Assembly: GCA_001899175.1 (NCBI GenBank)
Contig: MKVH01000024.1
Location: 186,001-250,000 of the forward strand
Reading direction: 5' to 3'
DNA length: 64,000 nt
From: Candidatus Kapaibacterium thiocyanatum
Lineage (GTDB): Bacteria; Bacteroidota; Ignavibacteria; Kapaibacteriales; Kapaibacteriaceae
Position 1 is the first letter of the stretch, and each line of letters opens with the position of its first letter. A model generated the notes under the pieces. That model worked only from the letters and a program-made list of their open reading frames with translations. It did no database searches and was not told the DNA's origin. A program made the position numbers and the translations under genes. This document shows, one piece after another, positions 1-7,913 of the stretch.

Positions 1-1
1 G

Positions 2-1774
2 CGCAGGCCGCGTCATCTCGGTCAACACAACGGAGGCATGATTCTCTCGCATCGTCCGTTGCATACGCTGACGCCGGTACAGATCTCCGCCAACGGCGTA
101 CGTATCGCGCAGTTCGACAAGGACGATATCGAGGAGATGGGCCTCGTGAAGCTCGACGTGCTCGGTCTGCGTATGCTCGCCTGTATCGCCGAAACGCTGG
201 AGCTCATCCAGCGTCATGAAGGGAAGACCGTGGACATCGACGAGATCGCCCTCGACGATCCCGATATCTACACCATGCTCCAGGCCGGCGAGACGCTCGG
301 CGTCTTCCAGGTGGAATCGCAAGGTCAGATGCATCTGCTGGCACAGCATCAGCCGGAGAACTTCTTCGACATCCTCACGGAGATCGCACTCTTCAGACCG
401 GGGCCACTCCAGGGCGGCACGGTCAATCCATACGTACGACGTCGTCGTGGCCTCGATCCCGTGACGTATCTCCATCCCATCCTCGAGCCGATCCTGCGCG
501 ACACGCTCGGAGTGCTCGTCTTCCAGGAGCAGGTACTGGAAATCATCCATACCGTCGGCGCCATGCCCTTGCGCGATGCGGAGAAGGCGAGGAGTACGAT
601 CAGCAAGAACAAGGACATGGAGGCGATCGAACACGTACGGGAACGCTTCATGCATGGTGCCGCATCGCAGGGAGTCGACGATCAGGCTGCAGCGCGGATC
701 TGGGAGAAGGTCCGCGTCTTCACGGGATACGGCTTCTGTCGTTCGCACGCCGCGGCATTCGCCAAGACGGTCTTCCAGAGTGCCTGGCTCAAACAGCATC
801 ATCCCGCCGCATACATGGCGGCCTTCCTGCAGTGCCGCCCGGGATTCTACAATCTGATGACGCTGCAGGAGGAAGCCAGACGTCTCGGCGTCGAAGTGCG
901 CACACCCGACATCAACCGCTCGTGGTTCCGCTACGAACTCGAGAGGGACGAGGATGGATCGCTCGCGATCAGGAAGCCGCTGACGGCTATCGCCCATTGT
1001 ACGACGGATATCGCGCGCAGTATCCTGTGGGCACGTCTCATGGGACCGTTCACATCGGTGGATGACTTCGTGAGGCGTACGGACATTCCGAAGGATACGA
1101 TGGATGCCATCGCCATGAGCGGTGCACTGGACGGTATCTCCAACGGCTCGCGTACCGCATTGTGGGAAGCCGGCGTCGCCGTGCGTCGCAGGGACAAGGA
1201 ACGTGAAGCAAGACAGGAATCGCTGTTCGATCTGCCGCTCGTGGATGACGAGGACATTCCCGTTCTGCCTCACATGACGGCACCCGAACGTCTCGCTGCC
1301 GACTACGTCACGCACGGCGCGGCACGCATCCATCCCATGACACTGTACCGAAGGGCACTGAACGATCTGGAAGTGCGATCGATCGGTACGTGCTACCGCC
1401 TGCAAGGGGGCGAGATCGTGACGGCTGGAATCGTGATTCTGCGCCAGTCCCCGCCGACGGCCAATGGAGTGCTGTTCGTTACCATCGAGGACGAGACGGG
1501 CTTCGTCCAATGCGTGGTGCCACCGAAGATGCGGGAACGCTTCTATTCCGAACTGCGTAATGCCGCTCTCATCGTACGGGCGAAGGTCCATGCCCTGGCC
1601 AACTGGCGAGGGCTTCTCGTGACGGACGTCCGGCCCTTGAATGGCGTCATCGGCGGGTACTATGGCCATCCGGCGATGTACGGAGGTACGGATACGATGG
1701 AGCTGAGTACGGAACATGCGGAGCTGCACCGCACGGATGGCGCCGACGTCGACGGGATATCGATACGGAGTTGA
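2..1774 (+). CDS. dnaE2: Error-prone DNA polymerase III alpha subunit (DnaE2/ImuC type), 5' partial
   Basis: The reading frame is open from base 2, and the residues before the first ATG at 38 (RPRHLGQHNGGM) match the conserved PRHLxxHxGGM stretch of DnaE-type polymerases. The gene therefore starts outside the window; about 590 residues are seen. What remains is the C-family polymerase core (LGLVKLDVLGLRML-type segment, then the fingers with FRPGPLQGG and FxxQVLEI), a helix-hairpin-helix region around GFYNLMTLQEEARRLG, and an OB-fold near the end (ETGFVQCVVPP). In known systems DnaE2 does translesion synthesis with ImuA/ImuB; those partners, if present, would lie upstream. The OB-fold ending and lack of a long tail favour DnaE2 over replicative DnaE1. 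It ends 5 bases before the convergent gene at 1780. Confidence 0.88.
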   Translation, partial: RRPRHLGQHNGGMILSHRPLHTLTPVQISANGVRIAQFDKDDIEEMGLVKLDVLGLRMLACIAETLELIQRHEGKTVDIDEIALDDPDIYTMLQAGETLGVFQVESQGQMHLLAQHQPENFFDILTEIALFRPGPLQGGTVNPYVRRRRGLDPVTYLHPILEPILRDTLGVLVFQEQVLEIIHTVGAMPLRDAEKARSTISKNKDMEAIEHVRERFMHGAASQGVDDQAAARIWEKVRVFTGYGFCRSHAAAFAKTVFQSAWLKQHHPAAYMAAFLQCRPGFYNLMTLQEEARRLGVEVRTPDINRSWFRYELERDEDGSLAIRKPLTAIAHCTTDIARSILWARLMGPFTSVDDFVRRTDIPKDTMDAIAMSGALDGISNGSRTALWEAGVAVRRRDKEREARQESLFDLPLVDDEDIPVLPHMTAPERLAADYVTHGAARIHPMTLYRRALNDLEVRSIGTCYRLQGGEIVTAGIVILRQSPPTANGVLFVTIEDETGFVQCVVPPKMRERFYSELRNAALIVRAKVHALANWRGLLVTDVRPLNGVIGGYYGHPAMYGGTDTMELSTEHAELHRTDGADVDGISIRS

Positions 1775-1779
1775 TGAAC

Positions 1780-2454
1780 TCAGTTTCCGGCTTCTTCCCG
1801 GGAGAATGTCGTGAAGGTCTTGCCATCGTACCGACTCAGGCCGAACCATTTCGTACCGAACCAGAGATTGCCATCCTTGTCTTCGAGAGCGCTCATGGCG
1901 GCATCGTCGACAAGACCATCCTTCTCCGTGAAATTCCTGATCGACTTCCCGTCATACCGCCAAACCCCGTCGTTCTCCGTGGTGAACCAGAGATTGCCGT
2001 CCGTGTCCTCCAGAAGACAGGTTATGCCAGCACCGTGCAGCGTCTTCGTGGCGGGATGGTCCGAGAAGGACTTGCCATCATAGACGCAGATACCCTTGTC
2101 CGTACCGAACAGGTAGCGTCCTTCCTTGTCCTGGATGATGGCGCTCACCTTGTCGCTGCACAGACCGTCCGTCGTGGTGAAGTTGACGAAGGACGTTCCG
2201 TCGAAGCGATAGGCTCCTTCGCCGTCGATGCGGAACCAGAGATTTCCATCCTTGTCCTGCAATGCACACATGACAGCACCGGAACTGATGCCCTTCGTCC
2301 GTACGATGGTCGCTCGGGTGATCTTCGCCGGGTCTCCGGATGGACTCGTCTTGATCTGTCCATTGCAGGAAGCGACGACGAGAAGAAGGACCACCGGGCA
2401 AAGGACGTGCCGCCATGCATACCGAACGATAGAGTATGAGGTCCGATCATTCAT
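1780..2454 (-). CDS. Propeller-repeat lipoprotein (Reg_prop-like)
   Basis: This is a 224-residue protein from the ATG at 2454; a GTG five codons upstream is possible but less likely. A hydrophobic stretch ends in a lipobox-like VVASC, so a lipidated exported protein is likely. The rest is four repeats of roughly 44 residues with a DKDGNLWF core followed by YDGKSF/TxF, the signature of two-component regulator propeller blades. Known sensors of the HTCS class carry about 14 such blades plus a kinase; here there are only four and no kinase, so this is either a fragment-sized sensor lobe or a stand-alone surface protein. Function is unknown. It converges on the polymerase gene. Confidence 0.75.
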   Translation of the reverse strand: MNDRTSYSIVRYAWRHVLCPVVLLLVVASCNGQIKTSPSGDPAKITRATIVRTKGISSGAVMCALQDKDGNLWFRIDGEGAYRFDGTSFVNFTTTDGLCSDKVSAIIQDKEGRYLFGTDKGICVYDGKSFSDHPATKTLHGAGITCLLEDTDGNLWFTTENDGVWRYDGKSIRNFTEKDGLVDDAAMSALEDKDGNLWFGTKWFGLSRYDGKTFTTFSREEAGN

Positions 2455-2713
2455 CGCACCGGGTTCCACGAGGTTCGAAGCCGTTCGAACGGCTCGCGGG
2501 AGTATGGCAAGGCATTACGCCGGGCATCGCTGATCCGTGGTAGTGATATGCCAGAAGTTACGGAGGGGTGGCAGCACGAGGCCATGTCGCGGGTTCCTTT
2601 CAGAAGAACGGCCCCGGAAGTCCGATGCCTCCGAGGCTGTCACATCCCGGATTGCCGGAGACACGCCGGAGATCATTCCTTCATCATCGTCGTGCCGATC
2701 CGCAGCTCCGGAT

Positions 2714-3619
2714 TCACTCCGCGTTCTCAGCCAACAATGTGATACCGCTCATGTCCGCCTTCCCGTTCTTCAGGAATGCATAGGATATCCGGTCCACGCG
2801 GCAGTCGACGAACTGCACCTTCTTCAGGTTGACATTCTTGAAAAACGTATTGATGATCGTGGCATTCCTGAACGTCACTCTCGTACATACGCAGTTCTCG
2901 AAACTGCAGTCCTGCATGGTGCCATCGAACACGATGTCGACGAGCTGTGTCTCGATGAACGAGGTCCGGTTCCATACGGTCTGTGCGACGATGTTCTTCT
3001 CGAAGCCACTGGAAGCGAAGGTCACACCGGTCAGATCGGCACCAGTGAAGTCGCAGGCATAGACATTGCTCCCCGTGAACCGGGTACCCTTCAGTGAGCA
3101 GTCCTTGAATACGTCCTTGTGGACGTTGGAACTATGGATATGGCTGTTCGCGAAGTCCGAGCCCGAAAAGTCGCAGGCGTCCACGTTGTTGCGTTTCAGG
3201 AGCAGTCCGGACAGGTCCGAACCGATGAACGTGCAGTGCTGCATGTTGGACGCGCTGAACTGTCCGTGCAGATTCTTCAATCCGGAAAAGTCCACGTTCG
3301 CCCAGTTCCCCTGGGACATGTCCCAACGCGGCCTGTCTCCATGACCGGCTGGCGGTGGTTCCGGCGGTGGCGTACTTCCCGTTTCGGCGGGCGGAGCTTC
3401 CGTTGCCGTCGATTGGAAGTTCTCCGAAAAGTAGTTGAGATCCACGCCCAGAACTTCCGCGAGCCGATTGAAGGTGAGGAGGTCCGGAATCGATTCTCCG
3501 CGTTCCCATTTCCCGACTGCCTGCGGACTGACGAACATGTGTTCGGCGAGCTGGGCCTGCGAGATGTTCCTGTTCTTCCTGGCGTTGGCGATTCTGGTGC
3601 CGATGAAGGTCGTTCCCAT
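2714..3619 (-). CDS. XRE-family regulator fused to pentapeptide repeats
   Basis: The protein has 301 residues, starting at the ATG of MGTTFIGTRI. Residues about 7-61 form an XRE/Cro helix-turn-helix (ISQAQLAEHMFVSPQAVGKW, then a second half around LAEVLGVDLNYF). A proline-rich linker follows at about 72-95. From about residue 100 to 290 there are pentapeptide-like repeats with A/C-D/N-F/L-x-x periodicity (CDFSGSDFANS, ACDFTGADLTGV). The first half should bind DNA; the second is a right-handed quadrilateral helix of the type seen in DNA-mimic and scaffold proteins. The upstream block 3663-3818 carries a palindrome that may be its operator and a TATCTTTG box at 3659-3666. The same block stands upstream of the neighbouring HEPN gene, suggesting shared control. 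That role is inference. Confidence 0.82.
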   Translation of the reverse strand: MGTTFIGTRIANARKNRNISQAQLAEHMFVSPQAVGKWERGESIPDLLTFNRLAEVLGVDLNYFSENFQSTATEAPPAETGSTPPPEPPPAGHGDRPRWDMSQGNWANVDFSGLKNLHGQFSASNMQHCTFIGSDLSGLLLKRNNVDACDFSGSDFANSHIHSSNVHKDVFKDCSLKGTRFTGSNVYACDFTGADLTGVTFASSGFEKNIVAQTVWNRTSFIETQLVDIVFDGTMQDCSFENCVCTRVTFRNATIINTFFKNVNLKKVQFVDCRVDRISYAFLKNGKADMSGITLLAENAE

Positions 3620-3658
3620 GGTTGTCGTCCTCGATATGGTGATGTAGTGTCGACGCCA

Positions 3659-3666
3659 CAAAGATA
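3659..3666 (-). promoter_or_regulatory. -7 promoter box (TATCTTTG) of the XRE/pentapeptide gene
   Basis: On the minus strand these bases read TATCTTTG, an exact match to the Bacteroidota TAnnTTTG box, about 40 bases before the ATG at 3619. The matching place in the second copy of the block (5092-5099) lacks the TTTG part. Confidence 0.55.
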
Positions 3667-3818
3667 TCGGCGCGCCAAGGGGTTACGCCGCTCCTGGTAG
3701 TTGTATCGCCGCTACTTCCCGTTGTATTTCGACAACCGGTGGTTGTTTCCGGTGTTTCGGCCGTTCGGATCATTCGACCGAGCTGTTTTTTCACTGTCCG
3801 GACCGAGGATTCGGTGAT
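3663..3818. repeat. Duplicated 156-bp upstream block, copy A
   Basis: This block recurs at 5096-5251 with a constant offset of 1,433 bases, no gaps and about a dozen mismatches, most of them in the 45 bases nearest the downstream gene. Both copies lie directly upstream of a minus-strand start codon (3619 for copy A, 5077 for copy B). Shared elements are a GGCGCGCC site, two GTTGTAT words 21 bases apart, and a perfect palindrome. Confidence 0.93.
3732..3746. promoter_or_regulatory. Candidate operator palindrome, copy A
   Basis: ACAACCGGTGGTTGT is a perfect inverted repeat with 6-base arms and a 3-base centre. It lies 113 bases upstream of the XRE gene start and is unchanged in the second block. 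That is the size and symmetry expected for a dimeric XRE repressor site; binding is inferred. Confidence 0.5.
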
Positions 3819-4159
3819 ATTGTTCATTTACGACGGACAGGGCTGGGTACAATATTCCTATTGTGGAAAAAGGGAAAGCCCGGGAAACGATCAAGGGCCT
3901 GCCCATAGAATACGGACAGCCCCTTTCTCATGTGTTTTCCGACAGGTTGTGGATGCGGTGCGCCATTCGTACTCCCCTGAAAGCCAGCGGGCAATCGGCG
4001 TCGCTCGATCCTGTTAAGATGGCGCGGGATTGCTGGGCTCATTAACAAGTCATCGTGCCGAAGTTGCTGCATTCATACAAGCCGAGATCGAAGTAATGCT
4101 GGGTTGCGTCCGATCCACACGGCACAGGCAAATACTATCTGGGCTTGGCCGTACAAATA
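3819..4159. other. Intergenic stretch between the HEPN gene and repeat copy A
   Basis: These 341 bases hold no reading frame I would support. I see no convincing terminator, tRNA or repeat here. Confidence 0.5.
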
Positions 4160-5077
4160 CTACCCAAAGACTGCGTCATCAATCTCATGATCTGAGATAT
4201 GTCGACCTTGTTCTATCGAATACACGATGAGATCTCGAAGGAGATAGAACGAGCCCGTTAAGCACTTGTGAATATCTTCATCCGATACCTGTTCTCCATG
4301 AATGACTTTGCTTCGCAGACTATACAAGCGTTTAATTTTATCAAACTTTGTCTTTCTTGCTTCCCCTCGTTCCACCAGTAAACTTGCTGAATAGAGCGAC
4401 ACGCGATACACCAATTCACTACTAATGCCAAATATGGCCTCGATCCCTGACCAGATTCTCGCGACGGCCGAGCGACTTTCCTTGGCAAAACGCCAGTCTT
4501 CCGCCGCTTCGAGTGCGAAGCGGAAGGAATTGCTCTCTGATGCTATTCTAGCGCAAGACTCAAAGTGGATGGCGATCCATTCGGAGTCTTTACTGTCTAT
4601 TCTACAAGGCTCAATGTTGCGCAGAGAATGGTGATGATAGTCTAGAAGGCCGCCCTGAAATTTAGGCAGGTTCTCCTCTCTCCTATATGAAGCTTCATTA
4701 TTCTGATCGCCATACAGGGATTTAGGTCGAAGCGCACTACCTGCGATTGCGCTCCATGAGTAGCTGCTGCATGCTATGCCATGAATCCTATTATATCCTC
4801 GTAAGAGCAGTAGTGTAGTTGCAAGCCAGGCACGATTCAGAGTGTCGTATCCTGTGGTGCTGCCTTGCTGTTGACGAGAGAAAATTTCAACTGTACAAAG
4901 CGAAGTTACAGGCTCAAGTACTGCCCATTCTTTAAAGCCAGAAGCACCAGCATTCGCCAGATCAAATACACTCAATGTTGATGCCAGTGGCCTAATCTCA
5001 AGCCCATCAGACAAAATGATGGGGCCCCCAAGGCTCTCAATGCCTAGGACTAATACATACCAGTCTGTATCCACCAT
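4160..5077 (-). CDS. HEPN-domain protein (ApeA-HEPN-like)
   Basis: The protein has 305 residues from the ATG at 5077, which is preceded at ideal spacing by AGGAGG. The C-terminal third resembles ApeA-type HEPN domains: RIWSGIEAIFG, ELVYRVSLYSASLL, then LYSLRSKVIHGE, giving an R255-x4-H260 motif, the usual catalytic RNase signature of HEPN proteins. Known HEPN nucleases of this sort act in antiphage or toxin systems by cutting RNA. The N-terminal 200 residues are not recognised. The gene is clearly more AT-rich than its surroundings and has an unusually strong Shine-Dalgarno sequence for this genome, so recent transfer is likely. Its promoter block is a near-copy of that of the next gene (XRE/pentapeptide), which may regulate it. 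Confidence 0.72.
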   Translation of the reverse strand: MVDTDWYVLVLGIESLGGPIILSDGLEIRPLASTLSVFDLANAGASGFKEWAVLEPVTSLCTVEIFSRQQQGSTTGYDTLNRAWLATTLLLLRGYNRIHGIACSSYSWSAIAGSALRPKSLYGDQNNEASYRREENLPKFQGGLLDYHHHSLRNIEPCRIDSKDSEWIAIHFESCARIASESNSFRFALEAAEDWRFAKESRSAVARIWSGIEAIFGISSELVYRVSLYSASLLVERGEARKTKFDKIKRLYSLRSKVIHGEQVSDEDIHKCLTGSFYLLRDLIVYSIEQGRHISDHEIDDAVFG

Positions 5078-5084
5078 GTGATAT

Positions 5085-5090
5085 CCTCCT
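5085..5090 (-). promoter_or_regulatory. Strong Shine-Dalgarno of the HEPN gene
   Basis: On the minus strand the bases read AGGAGG, 7 bases before the ATG at 5077. This fixes the start over the longer open frame, which would run back through repeat copy B. Confidence 0.7.
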
Positions 5091-5095
5091 GATTT

Positions 5096-5251
5096 GATAT
5101 TGGCGCGCCAAGTGGTAATGACGCTACAGGCAGTTGTATCAGCGCTACTTCCCGTTGTATTTCGACAACCGGTGGTTGTTTCCGGTGTTTCGGCCGTTCG
5201 GATCATTCGACCGAGCTGTTTGTTCACTGTCCGGACCGGGGATTCGGTGAT
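5096..5251. repeat. Duplicated 156-bp upstream block, copy B
   Basis: This is the partner of 3663-3818. Here the block ends 18 bases before the HEPN start codon. The TATCTTTG box present next to copy A is replaced by TATCAAAT, so the two genes probably do not use the same promoter box although the operator-like half is conserved. Confidence 0.93.
5165..5179. promoter_or_regulatory. Candidate operator palindrome, copy B
   Basis: The same perfect 15-base palindrome as at 3732-3746, 87 bases upstream of the HEPN start codon. Confidence 0.5.
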
Positions 5252-5330
5252 CGACCCTTCATCGTTCCGTTCTGTATCCTGAAGAGCCCGCCACATCCAT
5301 GAGCGGAGGTCCTACCATCGTGAAAATGAA

Positions 5331-5359
5331 ACAGGCCGAATCGCGATGATCCGGCCTGT
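5331..5359 (-). terminator. Terminator of the tRNA-Arg gene
   Basis: Stem arms are at 5331-5338 and 5352-5359 (ACAGGCCG with its complement). Reading on the minus strand, the stem is followed by a T-rich run (TTTCATTTTC). It lies 33 bases beyond the tRNA 3' end. Confidence 0.65.
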
Positions 5360-5392
5360 CGTATGAGTCCATGTGGGTCATGGGCTTGATCG

Positions 5393-5466
5393 TAGTCCCG
5401 AGCAGATTCGAACTGCTGACTTTCAGCTTCGGAGGCTGACGTTCTATCCAGCTGAACTACGGGACC
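5393..5466 (-). tRNA. tRNA-Arg (anticodon CCG)
   Basis: A 74-base cloverleaf reads on the minus strand. The acceptor stem is GGTCCCG with CGGGACT (first pair G-U) and the discriminator is A. The D arm contains GTTCAGCTGGATAGAAC. The anticodon stem CAGC/GCTG holds loop CTCCGAA with anticodon CCG, and the T arm AGCAG-TTCGAAT-CTGCT carries the invariant TTCGA. CCA is not encoded. A TATCTTTG box lies 7 bases upstream and a hairpin follows, so it is a single-gene transcription unit. Confidence 0.95.
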
Positions 5467-5473
5467 ATTGAAG

Positions 5474-5481
5474 GACACAAA
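5474..5481 (-). promoter_or_regulatory. -7 promoter box (TATCTTTG) of tRNA-Arg
   Basis: On the minus strand this reads TATCTTTG, 7 bases before the mature tRNA 5' end. It is an exact match to the Bacteroidota TAnnTTTG box. Confidence 0.65.
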
Positions 5482-5510
5482 GATACGAAAACCCGTCCGA
5501 CCCCGCCGTC

Positions 5511-6815
5511 TCAGGATACCTTCCGCAGTCGGGCCATGAAGAGGCCGTCCGTACCGTGATGCCAGGGATCGACCTGGAGCATACCCGACGTTCCGTCCAG
5601 TCCATCCACCGTGATGCCGTGGCGTGCCAGGACGGGAGCGAGCGGCTCCTCGACGAATTCCGGATGATCGGCAAGAAAAGCCTCGACGACCTGACGATTC
5701 TCCGCAGGGAGAATGGAACAGGTGGCATAGACGAGAACGCCATCCTGGGCGACATGCCGTGCATAGGTCGAGAGGATCTTGCGCTGTTTGGCCGCATGAC
5801 GTTTGGCCAGCTCCGGCGTCAGCCGCCATTTGACCATCGGAAGACGACGCACGGTTCCCATCCCCGAACACGGTGCATCGACGAGAACGACGTCGAAGCC
5901 GCGACGGGCGTCGCTGACGTCGAGGCCGCGCGTGAGATGGACGAGACGTGTGACGACGCTGCGCACACCTGCCCGTCTGGTACGGCCGAAGATTTCCTTG
6001 AGGCGTGCTCCCTCGATATCGGCGGAAAGGATGCGGCCACTGTCGTTCTGAAGGTCGGCAAGGTGTACGGTCTTGCCTCCCGCCCCTGCACAGGCATCGA
6101 GAACATCGTCGTTCGGATGCGGATCGCAGGCATAACCGATGAGCTGGCTGCCCTCGTCCTGAATCTCGATCATGCCGTTGAGATAGAGTGCGTGCTGGAG
6201 CAGGTTGACGCGTTGGCGGATGATGATGGCTGCCGGCGACCAGCGTCCTGCCTCGGCCTGGATACCCATCGACGCGAGTTCGTGCATGACGCGGTCACGT
6301 GTGGTGTGGCGCAGATTGACGCGCAGGCACAACGGGGCGGGACCGAGCATGCTGCGGAAGAGGTCCACGCCGTCGTTGCCGATGGAATCGAGCAGCCAGG
6401 GCTGCGTGCATGCCCAGGTCGCGTCGGACATGTCGTCGGGGGCGTTGGCCCGGATGTCGAGATGGGTACGGCACCATGCTACGGCGTCCTGCATCGGCTG
6501 GTCAAGATCCGCGACGGTCGTCTTCGATGCTGCCGTCATGGCCTCGGAGAGCGTGATCGGCATGGTGTCCGACAAGGCAAGCGCGAGAGCGCCGTGGACG
6601 ATGTCGGGCAGGGTGAATCGCCTTGTGACGTCATCGGCGAGCGATAGGGTGCGGAGCGTATGGAAGACGAGTTCACTGAGGAAGCGGCGTTCCGTGCTCC
6701 CGATGTACTTGCGTGCGCGCAGGAAGTCGGCGGCCAGGGCGTCCGGGGGCTGGGGCGATTTGCGTACGATGCGCACCAGCTCGGATGCATGGCCGAGAAG
6801 GGAAGATAGTTGCAT
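5511..6815 (-). CDS. rsmB: RsmB-type rRNA cytosine-C5 methyltransferase
   Basis: A 434-residue protein with a NusB-like helical N-terminus (to about 140) and a C-terminal Rossmann methyltransferase. The SAM-binding loop is DACAGAGGKT (about 240-249). Both cysteines of the m5C mechanism are present: C316 in DAPCSGMG and C366 in YATCSI. Length and order match RsmB/Sun, which methylates C967 of 16S rRNA using SAM. It is 14 bases downstream of, and co-directional with, the oxidoreductase gene at 6830, so the two are probably co-transcribed. Assignment to RsmB rather than RsmF rests on the NusB-like N-terminus. Confidence 0.88.
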   Translation of the reverse strand: MQLSSLLGHASELVRIVRKSPQPPDALAADFLRARKYIGSTERRFLSELVFHTLRTLSLADDVTRRFTLPDIVHGALALALSDTMPITLSEAMTAASKTTVADLDQPMQDAVAWCRTHLDIRANAPDDMSDATWACTQPWLLDSIGNDGVDLFRSMLGPAPLCLRVNLRHTTRDRVMHELASMGIQAEAGRWSPAAIIIRQRVNLLQHALYLNGMIEIQDEGSQLIGYACDPHPNDDVLDACAGAGGKTVHLADLQNDSGRILSADIEGARLKEIFGRTRRAGVRSVVTRLVHLTRGLDVSDARRGFDVVLVDAPCSGMGTVRRLPMVKWRLTPELAKRHAAKQRKILSTYARHVAQDGVLVYATCSILPAENRQVVEAFLADHPEFVEEPLAPVLARHGITVDGLDGTSGMLQVDPWHHGTDGLFMARLRKVS

Positions 6816-6829
6816 TCGATAGGATTCGT

Positions 6830-7816
6830 TTAGGAGATGCGTACGACGAGCTTGCCGTACTGTGCGCCCATGCGCATACGATCGAACGCCTCCACGACAC
6901 GGTCGAGAGGGATGACGCTGTCCACTTCGGGAACGATCTGCTTGTCGGCGACGAAACTGATCATGTCACCGAAATCGACGGACGTGCCCATCGTCGATCC
7001 CGTGATACGCAACTGCTTCCAGAAGATCCTGTGCATGTTGGCGTTGGGCGTCGTGCCGCGCGTGGCACCATAGAGGACGATGCGGCCACCGGGTTTGACG
7101 ATGTTCGTCAGATCGTTGAAACCGACCCCACCGGCCCCGTCGATGATAAGGTCAGGTTGACCGTAGATCGCCATCAGATCCTTCGTCCACGTTTCGGATG
7201 TATAGTTCACGCCACCCTGGGCGCCGAGTTTGATCGCACGTGCGAGCTTGTCGTTCGAACTGCTGGTGACGAGGACGCGCGCACCACTCGCGACGGCGAA
7301 CTGCACGGCCATGGTCGCCACACCGCCACCGGTGCCGGTGACCAGTACCGTATCGTGTTCGGAGCACTTGCCTTGCACCATCAGCGCACGCCATGCCGTC
7401 ACCCCGGAGAGTGGCAGCGCAGCGGCCTGCTCGTCGGTTAGGTGGGCGGGTGCTTCGTAGAGATTGGCGGCAGGTACGGCGACGTATTCGGCCAGCGTTC
7501 CCGAGCGGGGCATGCCGAGTATGGAATAGTCCCTGCCCTGGGCCATCGGATCCGGACCCCAGTCCATGGAAGGATCGATGATGACGCGACGGCCGATCAG
7601 GTGATGGAATTCCGGTGTCTGCTCCACCACACCGCAACCGTCCGAACCCAGGATGGCCGGGAGAACGATCTTGGCGTACAATCCTTCCCGTATGAAGAGA
7701 TCCCTGTGATTGAGGGCCGCCGTCTTGAGCTTCACCAGTGCATCGTGTTCGCCTGGCACCGGCGGAGGGACGTCTTCGACGGAGAACGAGGAGTCTGTCA
7801 GAAGAAGTGCTTTCAT
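6830..7816 (-). CDS. Zinc-type alcohol dehydrogenase-like oxidoreductase (MDR family)
   Basis: A 328-residue medium-chain dehydrogenase. The ATG of MKALLLTD is chosen over an in-frame TTG three codons earlier. It has a GroES-like N-terminal half (HDALVKLKTAALNHRDLFIREG, with ILGSDGCGVV) and a Rossmann fold with VTGTGGGVATMAVQFA, the NAD(P)-binding loop. The cysteine ligands of the structural zinc are not obvious, so it resembles the quinone-oxidoreductase/YhdH branch of the family. Substrate is unknown. It lies directly upstream of rsmB. Confidence 0.82.
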   Translation of the reverse strand: MKALLLTDSSFSVEDVPPPVPGEHDALVKLKTAALNHRDLFIREGLYAKIVLPAILGSDGCGVVEQTPEFHHLIGRRVIIDPSMDWGPDPMAQGRDYSILGMPRSGTLAEYVAVPAANLYEAPAHLTDEQAAALPLSGVTAWRALMVQGKCSEHDTVLVTGTGGGVATMAVQFAVASGARVLVTSSSNDKLARAIKLGAQGGVNYTSETWTKDLMAIYGQPDLIIDGAGGVGFNDLTNIVKPGGRIVLYGATRGTTPNANMHRIFWKQLRITGSTMGTSVDFGDMISFVADKQIVPEVDSVIPLDRVVEAFDRMRMGAQYGKLVVRIS

Positions 7817-7898
7817 GGCGTACAAAATACATCAGGTGGTTGAACGTGCTTCTACCGTCAAAGACGTAGCGATGGCATTAAATCGTTCCTCATTGCCG

Positions 7899-7906
7899 TA
7901 ACTTCG
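7899..7906 (+). promoter_or_regulatory. -7 promoter box (TAACTTCG) of the TonB receptor operon
   Basis: TAACTTCG is a one-base variant of TAnnTTTG and lies 7 bases before the first ATG of the operon at 7914. The same TTCG variant precedes other genes in this window. Confidence 0.45.
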
Positions 7907-7913
7907 CAGAATC

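Noticed and set aside
5078-5296. An N-terminal extension of the HEPN protein through repeat copy B
   Set aside because: The block lies outside the reading frame of the XRE gene in copy A, and a strong ribosome site marks the start at 5077, so the block is control DNA rather than coding.
5393-5466. tRNA-Arg as the integration site of the HEPN/XRE island
   Set aside because: No copy of the tRNA 3' end is visible at the far side of the island, and no integrase gene is present.
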